DNA of 64,000 bases from Bhargavaea cecembensis DSE10 (lineage in GTDB: Bacteria > Bacillota > Bacilli > Bacillales_A > Planococcaceae). Shown piece after piece: positions 1 through 8,574 of this stretch. The first letter of the stretch is position 1; each line of letters begins with the position of its first letter. The position numbers were made by a program, and so were the translations under genes. The stretch lies in NCBI RefSeq assembly GCF_000348905.1, contig NZ_AOFT01000002.1, positions 1-64,000 of the forward strand, written 5' to 3'. The notes under the pieces are model-generated. The model searched no databases and was not told the DNA's origin. It was given only the letters and a program-made list of their open reading frames with translations.

Positions 1-140
1 CCTTACAGGCAGGTTGCCCACGTGTTACTCACCCGTCCGCCGCTGAATCGGGGGAGCAAGCTCCCCGTCATCCGCTCGACTTGCATGTATTAGGCACGCC
101 GCCAGCGTTCGTCCTGAGCCAGGATCAAACTCTCCATAAG
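1..140 (-). rRNA. rrs: 16S rRNA, 5' end (partial)
   Basis: Read on the minus strand, this begins near position 140 with the bacterial 16S start (the AGAGTTTGATCCTGGCTCAG primer site). It continues through the first variable region to the conserved GGACGGGTGAGTAACACGTG segment and runs off the left edge. Only about 140 nt of the roughly 1.55-kb gene are present. The V1 hairpin with a GGGGAGCTTGCTCCCC stem fits Bacillales, and Planococcaceae in particular. The exact mature 5' end is approximate. Confidence 0.97.
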
Positions 141-251
141 AGAGTATGAGTAAGCTCATACTTTAAAGCTGGCATATCAAGTGATATGTCCGATATCATT
201 TGTTCCGTTTCCCCGACGGGGTCGGGTTCCGGGAACTCATTTCATCAGCGT

Positions 252-285
252 TTTGCTGTTCAGTTTTCAAGGTTCATTTATTGTC
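252..285 (-). promoter_or_regulatory. rrn leader, boxA-like antitermination region
   Basis: On the minus strand this leader segment reads ACCTTGAAAACTGAACAGC. It resembles the CTTTGAAAACTGAAC-type motif found ahead of 16S genes in Bacillus, where it belongs to the Nus antitermination and processing leader. It lies between promoter P2 and the 16S start. The assignment rests on motif memory only. Confidence 0.5.
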
Positions 286-309
286 GATGTGTTGTTCAGC
301 GACCTTCTT

Positions 310-338
310 AATATAACATGCGGCGCACATCACGTCAA
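310..338 (-). promoter_or_regulatory. rrn promoter P2
   Basis: On the minus strand, a -35 TTGACG (333-338) and a -10 TATATT (310-315) are separated by exactly 17 bp. This is a near-consensus sigma-A promoter about 170 bp upstream of the 16S gene, as expected for the proximal rrn promoter. Confidence 0.85.
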
Positions 339-391
339 CAACTTTTTGTTTGTTTTCGTTCGACGCGTTACTTGGAAACGCAACGTTGATA

Positions 392-420
392 ACTATACAC
401 CGCATTACCGATCCGCGCAA
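392..420 (-). promoter_or_regulatory. rrn promoter P1
   Basis: On the minus strand, TTGCGC (415-420) and TATAGT (392-397) have a 17-bp spacer. This lies about 80 bp upstream of P2. Tandem P1/P2 promoters are the usual rrn arrangement in Bacillales. Confidence 0.7.
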
Positions 421-536
421 GCCCCCATTTTATAGTCGAAATCTTTCATCAGCCGACCTTGCTTTCTGATCTGCCTATATAATGAAGTGTTCCGTTGTGT
501 TACAATTCAGATAACAAATTGATAAGGGGCGATGGC

Positions 537-965
537 ATGAACCGTCGGCTGGTCCAGTTCTGCAGGCTGCTGTTGGGTATCATCTTCCTTGGTGCGGGGA
601 TTAACGGATATGTCGTCTTTTTCGGCTTTGAGCCGTTTATTGCGACGAGTCCCGAGGCGATGGCGCTGTTTATGTTTGACTACCTGCTGTTTGTTGAGAA
701 GTCACTTGAAATCATCTGCGGAATTCTTTTGCTCACCAATCAGTTTGTTCCGTTGGCTCTGGCAATGTTAAGTCCGATCGTTGCGAACATTTTCCTGCTG
801 CACCTGTTCGTGGACCCGTCGATGCTGGCATTTGCCGTGGTGGTTGTCCTGCTTTATGGGTTGCTCTTCTATCAGAATAAGAGCCATTTTTCCGGGCTGT
901 TTGTCCGGAAGCCTTCCGCTCCGGATCGCGCTGCCCCGCCAGAGGCTGCACCGCTTGGAGATTGA
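537..965 (+). CDS. DoxX-like small integral membrane protein
   Basis: This encodes a 142-residue protein with four hydrophobic segments (about residues 5-25, 40-65, 70-90 and 95-115) and a hydrophilic Pro/Ala-rich tail, so it is an inner-membrane protein. Length and segment spacing resemble DoxX/YphA-like families of unknown biochemical role. The ATG at 537 is chosen because AAGGGG lies about 10 nt upstream; the longer upstream reading has no ribosome binding site. The gene is divergent from the rRNA operon and stands alone, closed by a terminator at 1017. The family call is moderate and no specific function can be inferred. Confidence 0.7.
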   Translation: MNRRLVQFCRLLLGIIFLGAGINGYVVFFGFEPFIATSPEAMALFMFDYLLFVEKSLEIICGILLLTNQFVPLALAMLSPIVANIFLLHLFVDPSMLAFAVVVVLLYGLLFYQNKSHFSGLFVRKPSAPDRAAPPEAAPLGD

Positions 966-1016
966 CCCCAAATCAAAAAGGCAAGCAGGGGCTTGCCCGG
1001 CTTGCCTTCGTCAAAG

Positions 1017-1043
1017 GACGTTCCGTCTGGAGCGTCTTTTTTT
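1017..1043 (+). terminator. Rho-independent terminator of the DoxX-like gene
   Basis: An 8-bp stem (GACGTTCC/GGAGCGTC, one wobble pair) with a 4-nt loop is followed by seven T on the plus strand. A second hairpin (AAGGCAAGC/GCTTGCCTT, 978-1012) precedes it. Confidence 0.85.
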
Positions 1044-1048
1044 AATCG

Positions 1049-2668
1049 TTAAGCTCTGTTCTCCAGCTGCAGATTCAGCACATCGTCCTCTTCGTTGCCG
1101 AATCCGGACCGGATCACTTCAAAATTTCGGATCTGTATCGCCGAGACAACCGGATGTTCTTTAAAGTAACCCGCAATCAGCTCTGTCATCGGAACACGGA
1201 TCTCGCGGGTGATTTTGGAAGGGCCGAACATGTGATACCCGCCTCCGCCGACCGCGCGGTATTGGTTAAGAACGATTTCAAGTGTTTCATCAGGTTTTAA
1301 CAGATGGCCTTCATGGATCAGGACCGTGATGCGGTCGCCGGGAGGCCGTGTGAGGTCGATCGTGTACTCGATTCCTGCGTACATGTCGTAATTGTAATGC
1401 TGCGGTTTCGGGTGGATGAACTCCGGGTTGATGCCAATCTCGCCATCCGGGTCAAGCTCAAAATAGGTAGCGGACAGTTCGAGTGCTTCCTTGAGGTCGC
1501 TGCCGCTCACCCGGCAGACAGCAAGTGTGTTCGGATATAGGTAGTTGGTGACGATATCCCGCATGGTGACGCTTGGCGGAAAACCTTCCGCCTCTTTGCT
1601 GAATAGGGATGTCGCTGAAATGGCGCATCCGCTGTGATGCATCTGGACACGGTTGATGAAGTCGACGTAGGCATGCCCGCTGATCCTTGCGGCGTGTGCG
1701 TCTTTGATGGACATGTCACCGACAATCCCTCCGACGGGCCTGTCGAGCCATGCTTCCATTTCATCTTTCAGACCAGTGAACCGCTTCGTCAGTACAGGGT
1801 CCTCTTCTTTTCCCTTCACCTCTACAAGTGAAGCCCCGCAGCCGTTGATGCGCCAGGCGTCTTCCTGACGCTCCAGCTCGAGCGTCACTTTACCGACCGC
1901 TTCTCCCCGATAGCCTGGCTGGATCACCGGAATGCCGTTTTTGATGGCCGCAATTTTTCTGTGCTGGTGGCCAGTCAATAGAACGTCGATCCCCTGCACT
2001 TCTGTGAGAAGCGCGTAGCCTTCATTTTCCCCCGTCAGCATCTCAGTCGGCTCTCCGGACTCGAGGTCACATTCCAGTCCGCCATGATAACTGACTACGA
2101 CCACGTCTGCAATTTCCCGGAGCATCGGTACGTATTCTTTTGCGCTGTCGACCGCTGATCGGAATGTGAGCCCGGCGCAGTGGTCCGGATGTTCCCAATG
2201 CGGTATGTATCGGGTCACGAGGCCAAGCACCGCAATGCGGACGCCATCCTTTACGAAGATCTCATAGGCCTTCCCGGTGATCGGTTCCCCGGTCTCATCC
2301 AGGATATTGGCTGCCAGCACCGGAAATTGGGCAGCCCGGACTGATTCCATCATATAGAACAGGCCATGGTTGAACTCGTGGTTGCCGGGAACTCCGGCGT
2401 CAATCTCCATGGTGTTCAGCGCTCCAATCATCGGTTCCGCTGTTCCCCGCTCTCTTTCCATATAGGAACTCAGCGGCGACCCCTGAATAAAATCCCCGTT
2501 GTCGATGACGAGGACCGGCCCGTCCGCTTTGTGCTTTTCCTCATGAATTACTGTTGCCGCTTTAAACAGGCCCATCTCCATTTCCTGATCTTTTTCTCTG
2601 CCATCTCCCGGGAAGAGATAACCGTGCACATCACTTGTCTCCAGAATGGTCAGTGTCAGCTTGTCCAT
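1049..2668 (-). CDS. Bifunctional metallophosphatase / 5'-nucleotidase family protein
   Basis: A 539-residue two-domain protein of the UshA/CpdB/YunD family. The N-terminal calcineurin-like domain shows the metal-binding motifs in order: DVHG near residue 13, DNGDFIQGS, PGNHEFNHG, VSYHGGLE and LTGHQHR. The C-terminal 5'-nucleotidase domain covers about residues 330-520. It lacks a signal peptide or wall anchor, so it should act in the cytoplasm on nucleotides or cyclic nucleotides. The ATG at 2668 is preferred because GGAGGCGG sits 8 nt upstream; an ATG five codons earlier overlaps that site. It is the last gene of the Ugp-type operon and starts 34 nt after the MBL gene. Substrate is unproven, but the context suggests phosphate scavenging. 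Confidence 0.85.
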   Translation of the reverse strand: MDKLTLTILETSDVHGYLFPGDGREKDQEMEMGLFKAATVIHEEKHKADGPVLVIDNGDFIQGSPLSSYMERERGTAEPMIGALNTMEIDAGVPGNHEFNHGLFYMMESVRAAQFPVLAANILDETGEPITGKAYEIFVKDGVRIAVLGLVTRYIPHWEHPDHCAGLTFRSAVDSAKEYVPMLREIADVVVVSYHGGLECDLESGEPTEMLTGENEGYALLTEVQGIDVLLTGHQHRKIAAIKNGIPVIQPGYRGEAVGKVTLELERQEDAWRINGCGASLVEVKGKEEDPVLTKRFTGLKDEMEAWLDRPVGGIVGDMSIKDAHAARISGHAYVDFINRVQMHHSGCAISATSLFSKEAEGFPPSVTMRDIVTNYLYPNTLAVCRVSGSDLKEALELSATYFELDPDGEIGINPEFIHPKPQHYNYDMYAGIEYTIDLTRPPGDRITVLIHEGHLLKPDETLEIVLNQYRAVGGGGYHMFGPSKITREIRVPMTELIAGYFKEHPVVSAIQIRNFEVIRSGFGNEEDDVLNLQLENRA

Positions 2669-2702
2669 CGCGCCCGCCTCCATTCAATTCTGCTGCCTTC
2701 TG

Positions 2703-4034
2703 TTACCGGGTATGTACCGGAAGCTCCGCTTCTTTTTCTGCCGTTTCCTTTCCATACCAGACTTGCGCCTTCGGAAGAAATGTCGGAACGTCTGCAAGCT
2801 GAAGTTCCTGATGGAATACTTGCGGCCGGAGAGTATGCCAGGGAACGGTCACGCCCGCCCCGATTACTTCTGCGATGGCAATCAGGTCCATCTGTCCGGC
2901 ATGTCCGCTCGTGCCCATTTCCGTGAATCTGAAATGATGTTTTTCAAGCCGTGCCAGCATGTCCGCATATCGGGGGTCATAAGTGCCGAGCGGTTCCCCG
3001 TTGCTGTGGCAATAGATTCCCCAGTCAAATTCCTCAACAAATCGGATATTCGGATAACTGTTCTGGAGAACAAAGCGGCCGGGATGTTCGGAAAGCTCAT
3101 GCAGAGGGATCGTTTTTTCGGATATCGCGTCACCAATCACCGTTTCTTTCAGAACCGCCAGTTGAAGGTCAGGATGGAATGTTTTCAGAACCCTGGCGTA
3201 AGGCTCTTCGAATACCATCATCCTGCCGCTCCGTTCGGCTGCTTCTGCCACATCCTTCATCCGCTCGATATTGCGGATATACGGATTGATGAAAACAATC
3301 GCTTCCGTTTCATCACGAAGAAGGGTTTCCAGAGATTTGATCAGCTCTTTTTCTGTGGCAGGAGAGGCCGATTGATTGTCTGTCCGATCGGAGCTGTAGC
3401 TGGTCCCCTCGAGCATCAGAACATCCGGCTGCCAGCGTTCAGCTTCCTTTACCCAGCTGATCACGTTTTCGGGGCGGTTGCCCGTCAGGCGGAGATCGCC
3501 CGAATGGATCAGTTTCATGTCGTCCGTCTCAATGAAAAGCGCCGAAGACCCAGGGGTATCATGGTCAGATGCCTTAAAGGTTACCCGGATGTCCCCTACC
3601 GTGACAGTCTCATTGTCACCGACCGGGCTGAGTGAAACCCTCGCCGGCTGCTCTTCCCCGGCCTCGACGAGGATGCTATAGAGGCGGTAGGCCTCCTTTG
3701 AAAGATAGACATTCGTCCCCTCCGGCAGATGCGGCAGGCCGCCCATATGATCCAGATGAAGATGGGAAATGAAAATTGCGGTCTGCGGCATTTTTTCATG
3801 GACCGTGCCGGCCGCATCTGACCTAAATCCTTCTGTGTCATACAGGCCCGGGATGGCAGGAAGGCTTCCGTCTATGATCAGCTGTTCGGTCAGCGGCATC
3901 CCATCCGGATGATTTGCGGCTTCCCCACTAAAGGACAAGCCAAAGTCACAAATGACTCTGGCCTGTCCGGTGAGGATCTCCACGATGTTGCCGCCGATGG
4001 TGTCCAGACCACCCCAAAATCGGTAGCGAGTCAT
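2703..4034 (-). CDS. MBL-fold (RNase J-like) metallohydrolase
   Basis: A 443-residue metallo-beta-lactamase-fold hydrolase with the metal motif HLHLDH near residue 98, followed by DHDTPGSSA, a metal-bridging HSGDLRL and C-terminal SGHAGQ and PWHTLRP elements. These last resemble the beta-CASP region of RNase J-type enzymes. It is probably a cytoplasmic phosphodiesterase or nuclease-like enzyme. The ATG at 4034 has AAGGAGG 8 nt upstream. It starts 16 nt after the solute-binding protein stop, so it is co-transcribed with the Ugp transporter. It occupies the place where a glycerophosphodiester phosphodiesterase (UgpQ) might be expected, but it is not a UgpQ homologue. Real substrate unknown. Confidence 0.8.
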   Translation of the reverse strand: MTRYRFWGGLDTIGGNIVEILTGQARVICDFGLSFSGEAANHPDGMPLTEQLIIDGSLPAIPGLYDTEGFRSDAAGTVHEKMPQTAIFISHLHLDHMGGLPHLPEGTNVYLSKEAYRLYSILVEAGEEQPARVSLSPVGDNETVTVGDIRVTFKASDHDTPGSSALFIETDDMKLIHSGDLRLTGNRPENVISWVKEAERWQPDVLMLEGTSYSSDRTDNQSASPATEKELIKSLETLLRDETEAIVFINPYIRNIERMKDVAEAAERSGRMMVFEEPYARVLKTFHPDLQLAVLKETVIGDAISEKTIPLHELSEHPGRFVLQNSYPNIRFVEEFDWGIYCHSNGEPLGTYDPRYADMLARLEKHHFRFTEMGTSGHAGQMDLIAIAEVIGAGVTVPWHTLRPQVFHQELQLADVPTFLPKAQVWYGKETAEKEAELPVHTR

Positions 4035-4050
4035 CGAGCATTCCTCCTTA

Positions 4051-5361
4051 TCAGTTTCCGATAATGCTTTCTGTCTGCTGGTCAAGTCCGGTCAGTGCTT
4101 CCTTAACGTCCGTTCCGTTGACGAGGACGTCATCGAGCATTTCGATGAATGCGTTGCGGTATTCACCATGGCCTTTGAACATGGCGGAATTTGCAGCATA
4201 TTCCAGTTCCTTGTTCGCCGCTTCGGCCGTCGGGTTCTCTTCGAGGAAGGCCCGGTATTCCGGAACATCCTGTGCTGCCCGTGTAATCGGCACATAGCCG
4301 GTTTCCATCGCCCAGAACGCCGTGTTTTCAGGCTGGAGCAGGAAGTGGATGAATGTCACGGCCGCTTCCTTTTCCTCTTCCGATGCGGAAGCATAGACGC
4401 CAAGATCGTTGCCTGCAAGAAGTGTCAGCTGTTCACCGTTGAATGCAGGGATTTCAGCAGTTCCCCAGTCTAGCCCGTTTTCATCGGCGGACGGCTGCAC
4501 GTGTGCCACACCGGCGCTGGAACCGATATAAAGCGCGGATTCACCGCGGCTGAATGGTCCGGAGAAGTAGCCGTCTTCTCCTGCAGTGCGCGCATGTCCA
4601 TTGCCGATCGCATCCATGAGGAACTGCAGCGCCTCGACGCTTTCAGGGGAATCGATTTCAACGTCAAGCGTCTCCTGGTCGATGAATGCCGAACCGTTCT
4701 GGCGGGCCATCGTCTCGAATTCCATTTCAAAGCTGTTTTCAAGGCCCATGGCCACACGGCCGTCACCGGCTTCGGTCATTTTCTCGCCAAGTTCGATGAC
4801 TTCATCCCAGCTTGCCGGAACGTCCATGCCGTATTCATCGAGGATTTCCTGGTTATAGAACATGATCCGCGTCGATTTGGAGAATGGCATGGAATACATC
4901 TTGCCGTCGTATTTCACACCTTCCAGGAACCCTTCATAGATGTCGTCAAGCTCGTCCTTGGAAAACGCGGTGTCGCTGACGATCAGGTCATCCAGCGGCT
5001 GGAGCAGGTTGTTTTCGGCAAGATCCGGCACCTGGCCCGGTGTCAGCTGGGACATGGTCGGAAGGTCCTTGGATACGCCCGCCGCCATGATGGACTGCTG
5101 GAGGGAACTGTAGTCGCCCTGGTTCATTTCCTTGACGACGATTTCATCCTGGGATTCGTTGAACTTCTCTGTGAGCTCGGTGATCGCATCCTGGTGAGGG
5201 CCGTTCATTGCATGCCAGAACGTCACCTCTACTGTTTCTCCGTTTTCTTTTTCCGCCGCATCGGCCTCATCACTGCTGCTCGCGTTCCCGCCGCACGCTG
5301 CCAAAAGCAGACTGGCAGAAAGGAAAAGCCCTGCCCCAAGTGTAAATTTACGATTCTTCAT
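4051..5361 (-). CDS. ugpB: ABC transporter substrate-binding lipoprotein, UgpB-like
   Basis: A 436-residue extracellular solute-binding protein (family 1, sugar / glycerol-3-phosphate type). It has a lipoprotein signal with lipobox LLAAC, so Cys23 would be lipidated and the protein tethered outside the membrane. The mature part begins with a Ser/Glu/Asp-rich linker, then a VTFWHAMNGPHQDAI opening typical of UgpB-like proteins. It follows the two permease genes and the ATPase gene, which supports a Ugp-type importer. It is separated from ugpE by a 275-bp gap containing a structured repeat, so its transcript level may be set separately. Glycerol-3-phosphate or glycerophosphodiester specificity is inferred from family resemblance and context. 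Confidence 0.85.
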   Translation of the reverse strand: MKNRKFTLGAGLFLSASLLLAACGGNASSSDEADAAEKENGETVEVTFWHAMNGPHQDAITELTEKFNESQDEIVVKEMNQGDYSSLQQSIMAAGVSKDLPTMSQLTPGQVPDLAENNLLQPLDDLIVSDTAFSKDELDDIYEGFLEGVKYDGKMYSMPFSKSTRIMFYNQEILDEYGMDVPASWDEVIELGEKMTEAGDGRVAMGLENSFEMEFETMARQNGSAFIDQETLDVEIDSPESVEALQFLMDAIGNGHARTAGEDGYFSGPFSRGESALYIGSSAGVAHVQPSADENGLDWGTAEIPAFNGEQLTLLAGNDLGVYASASEEEKEAAVTFIHFLLQPENTAFWAMETGYVPITRAAQDVPEYRAFLEENPTAEAANKELEYAANSAMFKGHGEYRNAFIEMLDDVLVNGTDVKEALTGLDQQTESIIGN

Positions 5362-5439
5362 CTCATTCTCTCCCCTAATTTTCTTTAATAGTGAGTTTGG
5401 GCTCCTGGCATGTACAGATTCTAACTCGAAACTTTTGTG

Positions 5440-5620
5440 GGTTGATTGAAGCGTAGGACACGAGACTCCTGCGGGAAAAGCGGGCCAGGCGAGACCCCGC
5501 AGGACGTAGTCCGAGGAGGCTCGCGGACCGCCCGCGGACTAGCGGACGCCGTCACGCAGAACGGCGTCTGTGGCCAAAAGCGAAGCGTTGGCCAACAAGT
5601 GTCCGAAGTGGAAATCAACC
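5440..5620. repeat. Structured intergenic repeat (REP/MITE-like) inside the ugp operon
   Basis: About 181 bp bounded by GGTTGATT (5440-5447) and its inverted copy AATCAACC (5613-5620); a second inverted pair, GGACAC/GTGTCC, lies 8 nt inside. Internal stems are CCTGCGGG/CCCGCAGG, GACGCCGT/ACGGCGTC and TGGCCAA/TTGGCCA. The central part matches, from memory, a repeat dispersed between genes in many Bacillaceae and Planococcaceae. There is no coding capacity. It separates ugpE from ugpB. Confidence 0.75.
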
Positions 5621-5636
5621 GATTCTCATGGATGAA

Positions 5637-6533
5637 TCACCCCTTCAACCCGCTCCTCGAGATGCCCATGATGATGTACTTCTGCAGAAACAGATACAGG
5701 ATGATCATCGGCAGAACGACGAGTGTCGAGGCGGCCATCAGCAGTTCATACTTCGTCCCTGCCTCAGTCGTGAAGGCCTGCAGTCCGACCGGCAATGTGC
5801 GGAGCATCCGGTCGTTCGTGACGATCAGCGGCCACATGAACGAGTTCCAGCTGCCGATCACCTTCAGGATCGTGATCGCTACAATGGCGGACTTGGACAG
5901 CGGTACCATGACCGACCAGAGAAACCGGAAATCACTGCATCCGTCCACTTTGGCGGCATAGTACAGCTCATCCGGCACCGACACGAAGTTCTGATGCAGG
6001 ATAAAAACCGAGAACACACTTGCCAGGTACGGAATGATCAGCGCCGCATACGTATTGATCAGCCCGAAGTTGGAAAGCGTCACAAAGTTCGGGATGATCA
6101 GAAGTTCACCGGGCACCATCATCGTCGCGATCAGGACTGTGAACAGCAGGCTCCGGCCGTAAAACTTCATCTTCGCGAATGCGAAAGCCGCAAGGATCGT
6201 CGTAACCAGTTCCCCGATCGTTGAAACCACGGTCACGAGCACACTGTTCAGGAAGTACTGCCCGAACGGAGCGGCCTCAAGCGCGGTCCCGTAGTTGCCG
6301 AACTGAAGCACATCCGGCATCCAGACGGGCGGCATCGCGACCGCCTCCGCCGGAGTTTTCAGCGATGTGACAACCATCCAGTAAAAGGGAATCAGCATCG
6401 TGATGGCACCGATCGACAGGGCAGTATAGATAAGCCCCTTTTTCAGAACATCCGCCATTCCCGCATCTGCCAGCAGCCAGCTTGCCCGTTTGGCCGGCGG
6501 CAGTCCGGCGGGCGTCTCCAGCACTTGTTTCAT
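5637..6533 (-). CDS. ugpE: ABC transporter permease, UgpE-like
   Basis: A 298-residue MalG/UgpE-type inner-membrane permease with about six transmembrane segments. The cytoplasmic EAA loop (YYAAKVDGCSDFRFLWSVMVPL, near residues 195-216) couples it to the ATPase. It would pair with the upstream UgpA-like permease to form the translocation pore of an importer for glycerol-3-phosphate or related solutes. A strong AAAGGAGG ribosome binding site precedes the ATG, 18 nt after the ugpA stop. An intergenic repeat follows its stop codon. Family is clear; substrate is inferred from operon partners. Confidence 0.88.
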   Translation of the reverse strand: MKQVLETPAGLPPAKRASWLLADAGMADVLKKGLIYTALSIGAITMLIPFYWMVVTSLKTPAEAVAMPPVWMPDVLQFGNYGTALEAAPFGQYFLNSVLVTVVSTIGELVTTILAAFAFAKMKFYGRSLLFTVLIATMMVPGELLIIPNFVTLSNFGLINTYAALIIPYLASVFSVFILHQNFVSVPDELYYAAKVDGCSDFRFLWSVMVPLSKSAIVAITILKVIGSWNSFMWPLIVTNDRMLRTLPVGLQAFTTEAGTKYELLMAASTLVVLPMIILYLFLQKYIIMGISRSGLKG

Positions 6534-6551
6534 GCCGTTTCGCCTCCTTTC

Positions 6552-7442
6552 TCAGTAATGGACAAACTTCCTGTTGTAGGCGAACTGGACCAGCGTGACG
6601 GCAAGGATGATGACGAACAGGACGACTCCCGCCGCGGCCGCGATGCCGTACTGGTATTCGGTGTAGAACTTCTCATACAGGTAATACACAATCGTCAATG
6701 TCGACTTGGCCGGTCCGGGCTTTGCCTGGAACAGGGCATACACTTCATCGAACACCTTGAAGCTGTTGATGACGCCGAGTACCGAAACCAGGAAGACGGT
6801 CGGCCCGAGGAGCGGCAGGGTGATGTTCCAGAACCGTCTGAACCCCGAGGCTCCGTCGACTTTGGCAGCCTTGTAATACGTCTCGTCGATGTTGTTCAGG
6901 CCGACGAGGAACAGGATGATATTGAAGCCGAGTCCTTTCCAGACCGCCATGATGACAAGTGCCAGCATCGAGTAGTCCGGATCGGTGATCCAGTGGACCG
7001 GTTCGATGCCGAACCATCCGAGAAAGTAGTTCATCAGTCCGTAGTTCCGGTGGTAAAGCCAGTTCCAGACAAGCGAGATGGCAACCGTACTCGTCACAAA
7101 CGGCAGGAAGTAGACCGTCCGGAAAAAGCCGGAGAGGAACTTGATCTGATTCAGGAGCAGGGCGATGCCCAGGGAAAGGGCAATCGAGATCGGGACGACG
7201 CCAAGAACAAAGATGAATGTATTCTTGATCGCGAGATAGAAATCCGAATCCTGCAGGATCGTCGCGAAGTTGCCGATCCCGTAAGCATGGACCACATCCT
7301 CGTAGAAGTTGTAATCCGTATAAAAGCTCATCGCAAACGACTTGACGATCGGATAAAGGTTGAACGTGAAGATGATGAGCATCATCGGAAGGATGTAGAG
7401 CCAGGCCTTCATCGTGCTTTTCAGGGTCGGGTTCTGGATCAT
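6552..7442 (-). CDS. ugpA: ABC transporter permease, UgpA-like
   Basis: A 296-residue MalF/UgpA-type permease with six predicted membrane spans and the EAA motif (YYKAAKVDGASGFRRF, near residues 190-205). The start at 7442 is chosen because its ATG overlaps the ugpC stop in ATGA, a classic translational-coupling arrangement; a start further upstream would lie inside ugpC. It forms the membrane heterodimer with UgpE. Its role in organophosphate uptake is inferred from the operon. Confidence 0.88.
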   Translation of the reverse strand: MIQNPTLKSTMKAWLYILPMMLIIFTFNLYPIVKSFAMSFYTDYNFYEDVVHAYGIGNFATILQDSDFYLAIKNTFIFVLGVVPISIALSLGIALLLNQIKFLSGFFRTVYFLPFVTSTVAISLVWNWLYHRNYGLMNYFLGWFGIEPVHWITDPDYSMLALVIMAVWKGLGFNIILFLVGLNNIDETYYKAAKVDGASGFRRFWNITLPLLGPTVFLVSVLGVINSFKVFDEVYALFQAKPGPAKSTLTIVYYLYEKFYTEYQYGIAAAAGVVLFVIILAVTLVQFAYNRKFVHY

Positions 7443-8521
7443 GTATCCGCACTCCCGACCGCACTGCCAGCTTCGCTCCATCGGACGGATCGGCCAGATT
7501 GATCAAAGAAAAGGAGATCTCCGTCCCCGGCCGTCAGATTGACCGTCTGACCCTCCTCCACTTCTCCTGGCAGGCCGGTCACCACCATTTCCGCTCCGTC
7601 AAGACGGACCTTGGCGGACACGTCCCTTCCGATCCGCTCAATATGGGTGACCTCACCCCGGAACAGGGCGTCTTGCGTATGATCGGTGGCCATGATGCAT
7701 TCAGGCCGGATGCCGACCGTCTCGATCCGGCCCGCAAACGGCTGGGGGATGTTCATCATCCTTCTGATTCTTCCGTTCGGGTCAAAAGGAAGCATATTGA
7801 TCGCCGGCTTGCCGAGGAAGCTCGCGACAAACAGATTGTCCGGCCGTTCGTACAGGTCACGCGGCGTGCTCATCTGCTGGATGGCTCCATCGTTCAGCAC
7901 CATAATCTGGTCCGAGAGGCTGAGCGCCTCCTCCTGATCATGGGTGACAAACACCGTTGTGATATTCGTCTGCTGCTGGATGCGTCTGATCTCCTCGCGC
8001 ATCTCAAGCCGCAGCCTTGCATCCAGGTTGGAGAGCGGTTCGTCCATAAGCAGGATGGACGGCTCCTTCGCAAGCGCGCGGGCGATGGCAACCCGCTGCT
8101 GCTGGCCGCCTGACAGCTGTTTCGGCTTTTTGTCGATATGCTCCCCGATCCGGACAAGATTGGCGAGTTCAAGTGCCCGTTCACGCCGCTTGTTTTTCGG
8201 GACTTTGGCCATTTTGAGCGGGAACATGATGTTCTCCAGAACCGACAGATGCGGGTAAAGCGCATAGTTCTGGAAGACCATCCCGACCTTCCGCCTGACC
8301 GCATCCAGCTTGGTGACTTCCCGGTCCCCGAAGAAGATCCGCCCTTCTGTCGGGAACATCAGCCCTGATATGAGCATCAGCGTCGTGGATTTCCCGCATC
8401 CGCTCGGCCCCAGCACCGATACAAGGGAATGAGCCGGAAATGTGAAATCTATGTTTTCGAGTACTTTTTTGTCCCCATACGACACGGAGACTTCTTCAAA
8501 CCGGACCTGCAACGTGTTCAC
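7439..8521 (-). CDS. ugpC: ABC transporter ATP-binding protein, UgpC/MsmK-like
   Basis: A 360-residue ATPase of the MalK/UgpC class. Visible are the Walker A GPSGCGKST, Q-loop, signature LSGGQQQR, Walker B ILLMDEP and the H-loop, followed by a C-terminal regulatory (TOBE-like) domain from about residue 235. It is the first gene of the operon. The start is ambiguous: GTG at 8521, or TTG at 8512, which has AGAGGTGA 5 nt upstream and may be the real one. It powers the UgpA/UgpE importer. The upstream region has PhoP-box-like hexamers and a TATAAT -10. Confidence 0.88.
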   Translation of the reverse strand: MNTLQVRFEEVSVSYGDKKVLENIDFTFPAHSLVSVLGPSGCGKSTTLMLISGLMFPTEGRIFFGDREVTKLDAVRRKVGMVFQNYALYPHLSVLENIMFPLKMAKVPKNKRRERALELANLVRIGEHIDKKPKQLSGGQQQRVAIARALAKEPSILLMDEPLSNLDARLRLEMREEIRRIQQQTNITTVFVTHDQEEALSLSDQIMVLNDGAIQQMSTPRDLYERPDNLFVASFLGKPAINMLPFDPNGRIRRMMNIPQPFAGRIETVGIRPECIMATDHTQDALFRGEVTHIERIGRDVSAKVRLDGAEMVVTGLPGEVEEGQTVNLTAGDGDLLFFDQSGRSVRWSEAGSAVGSADT

Positions 8522-8574
8522 CTCTATGTATCTTCTGTCCGGATCCTTGTGGTTTCCGGCATTCTTTCTGGTGC

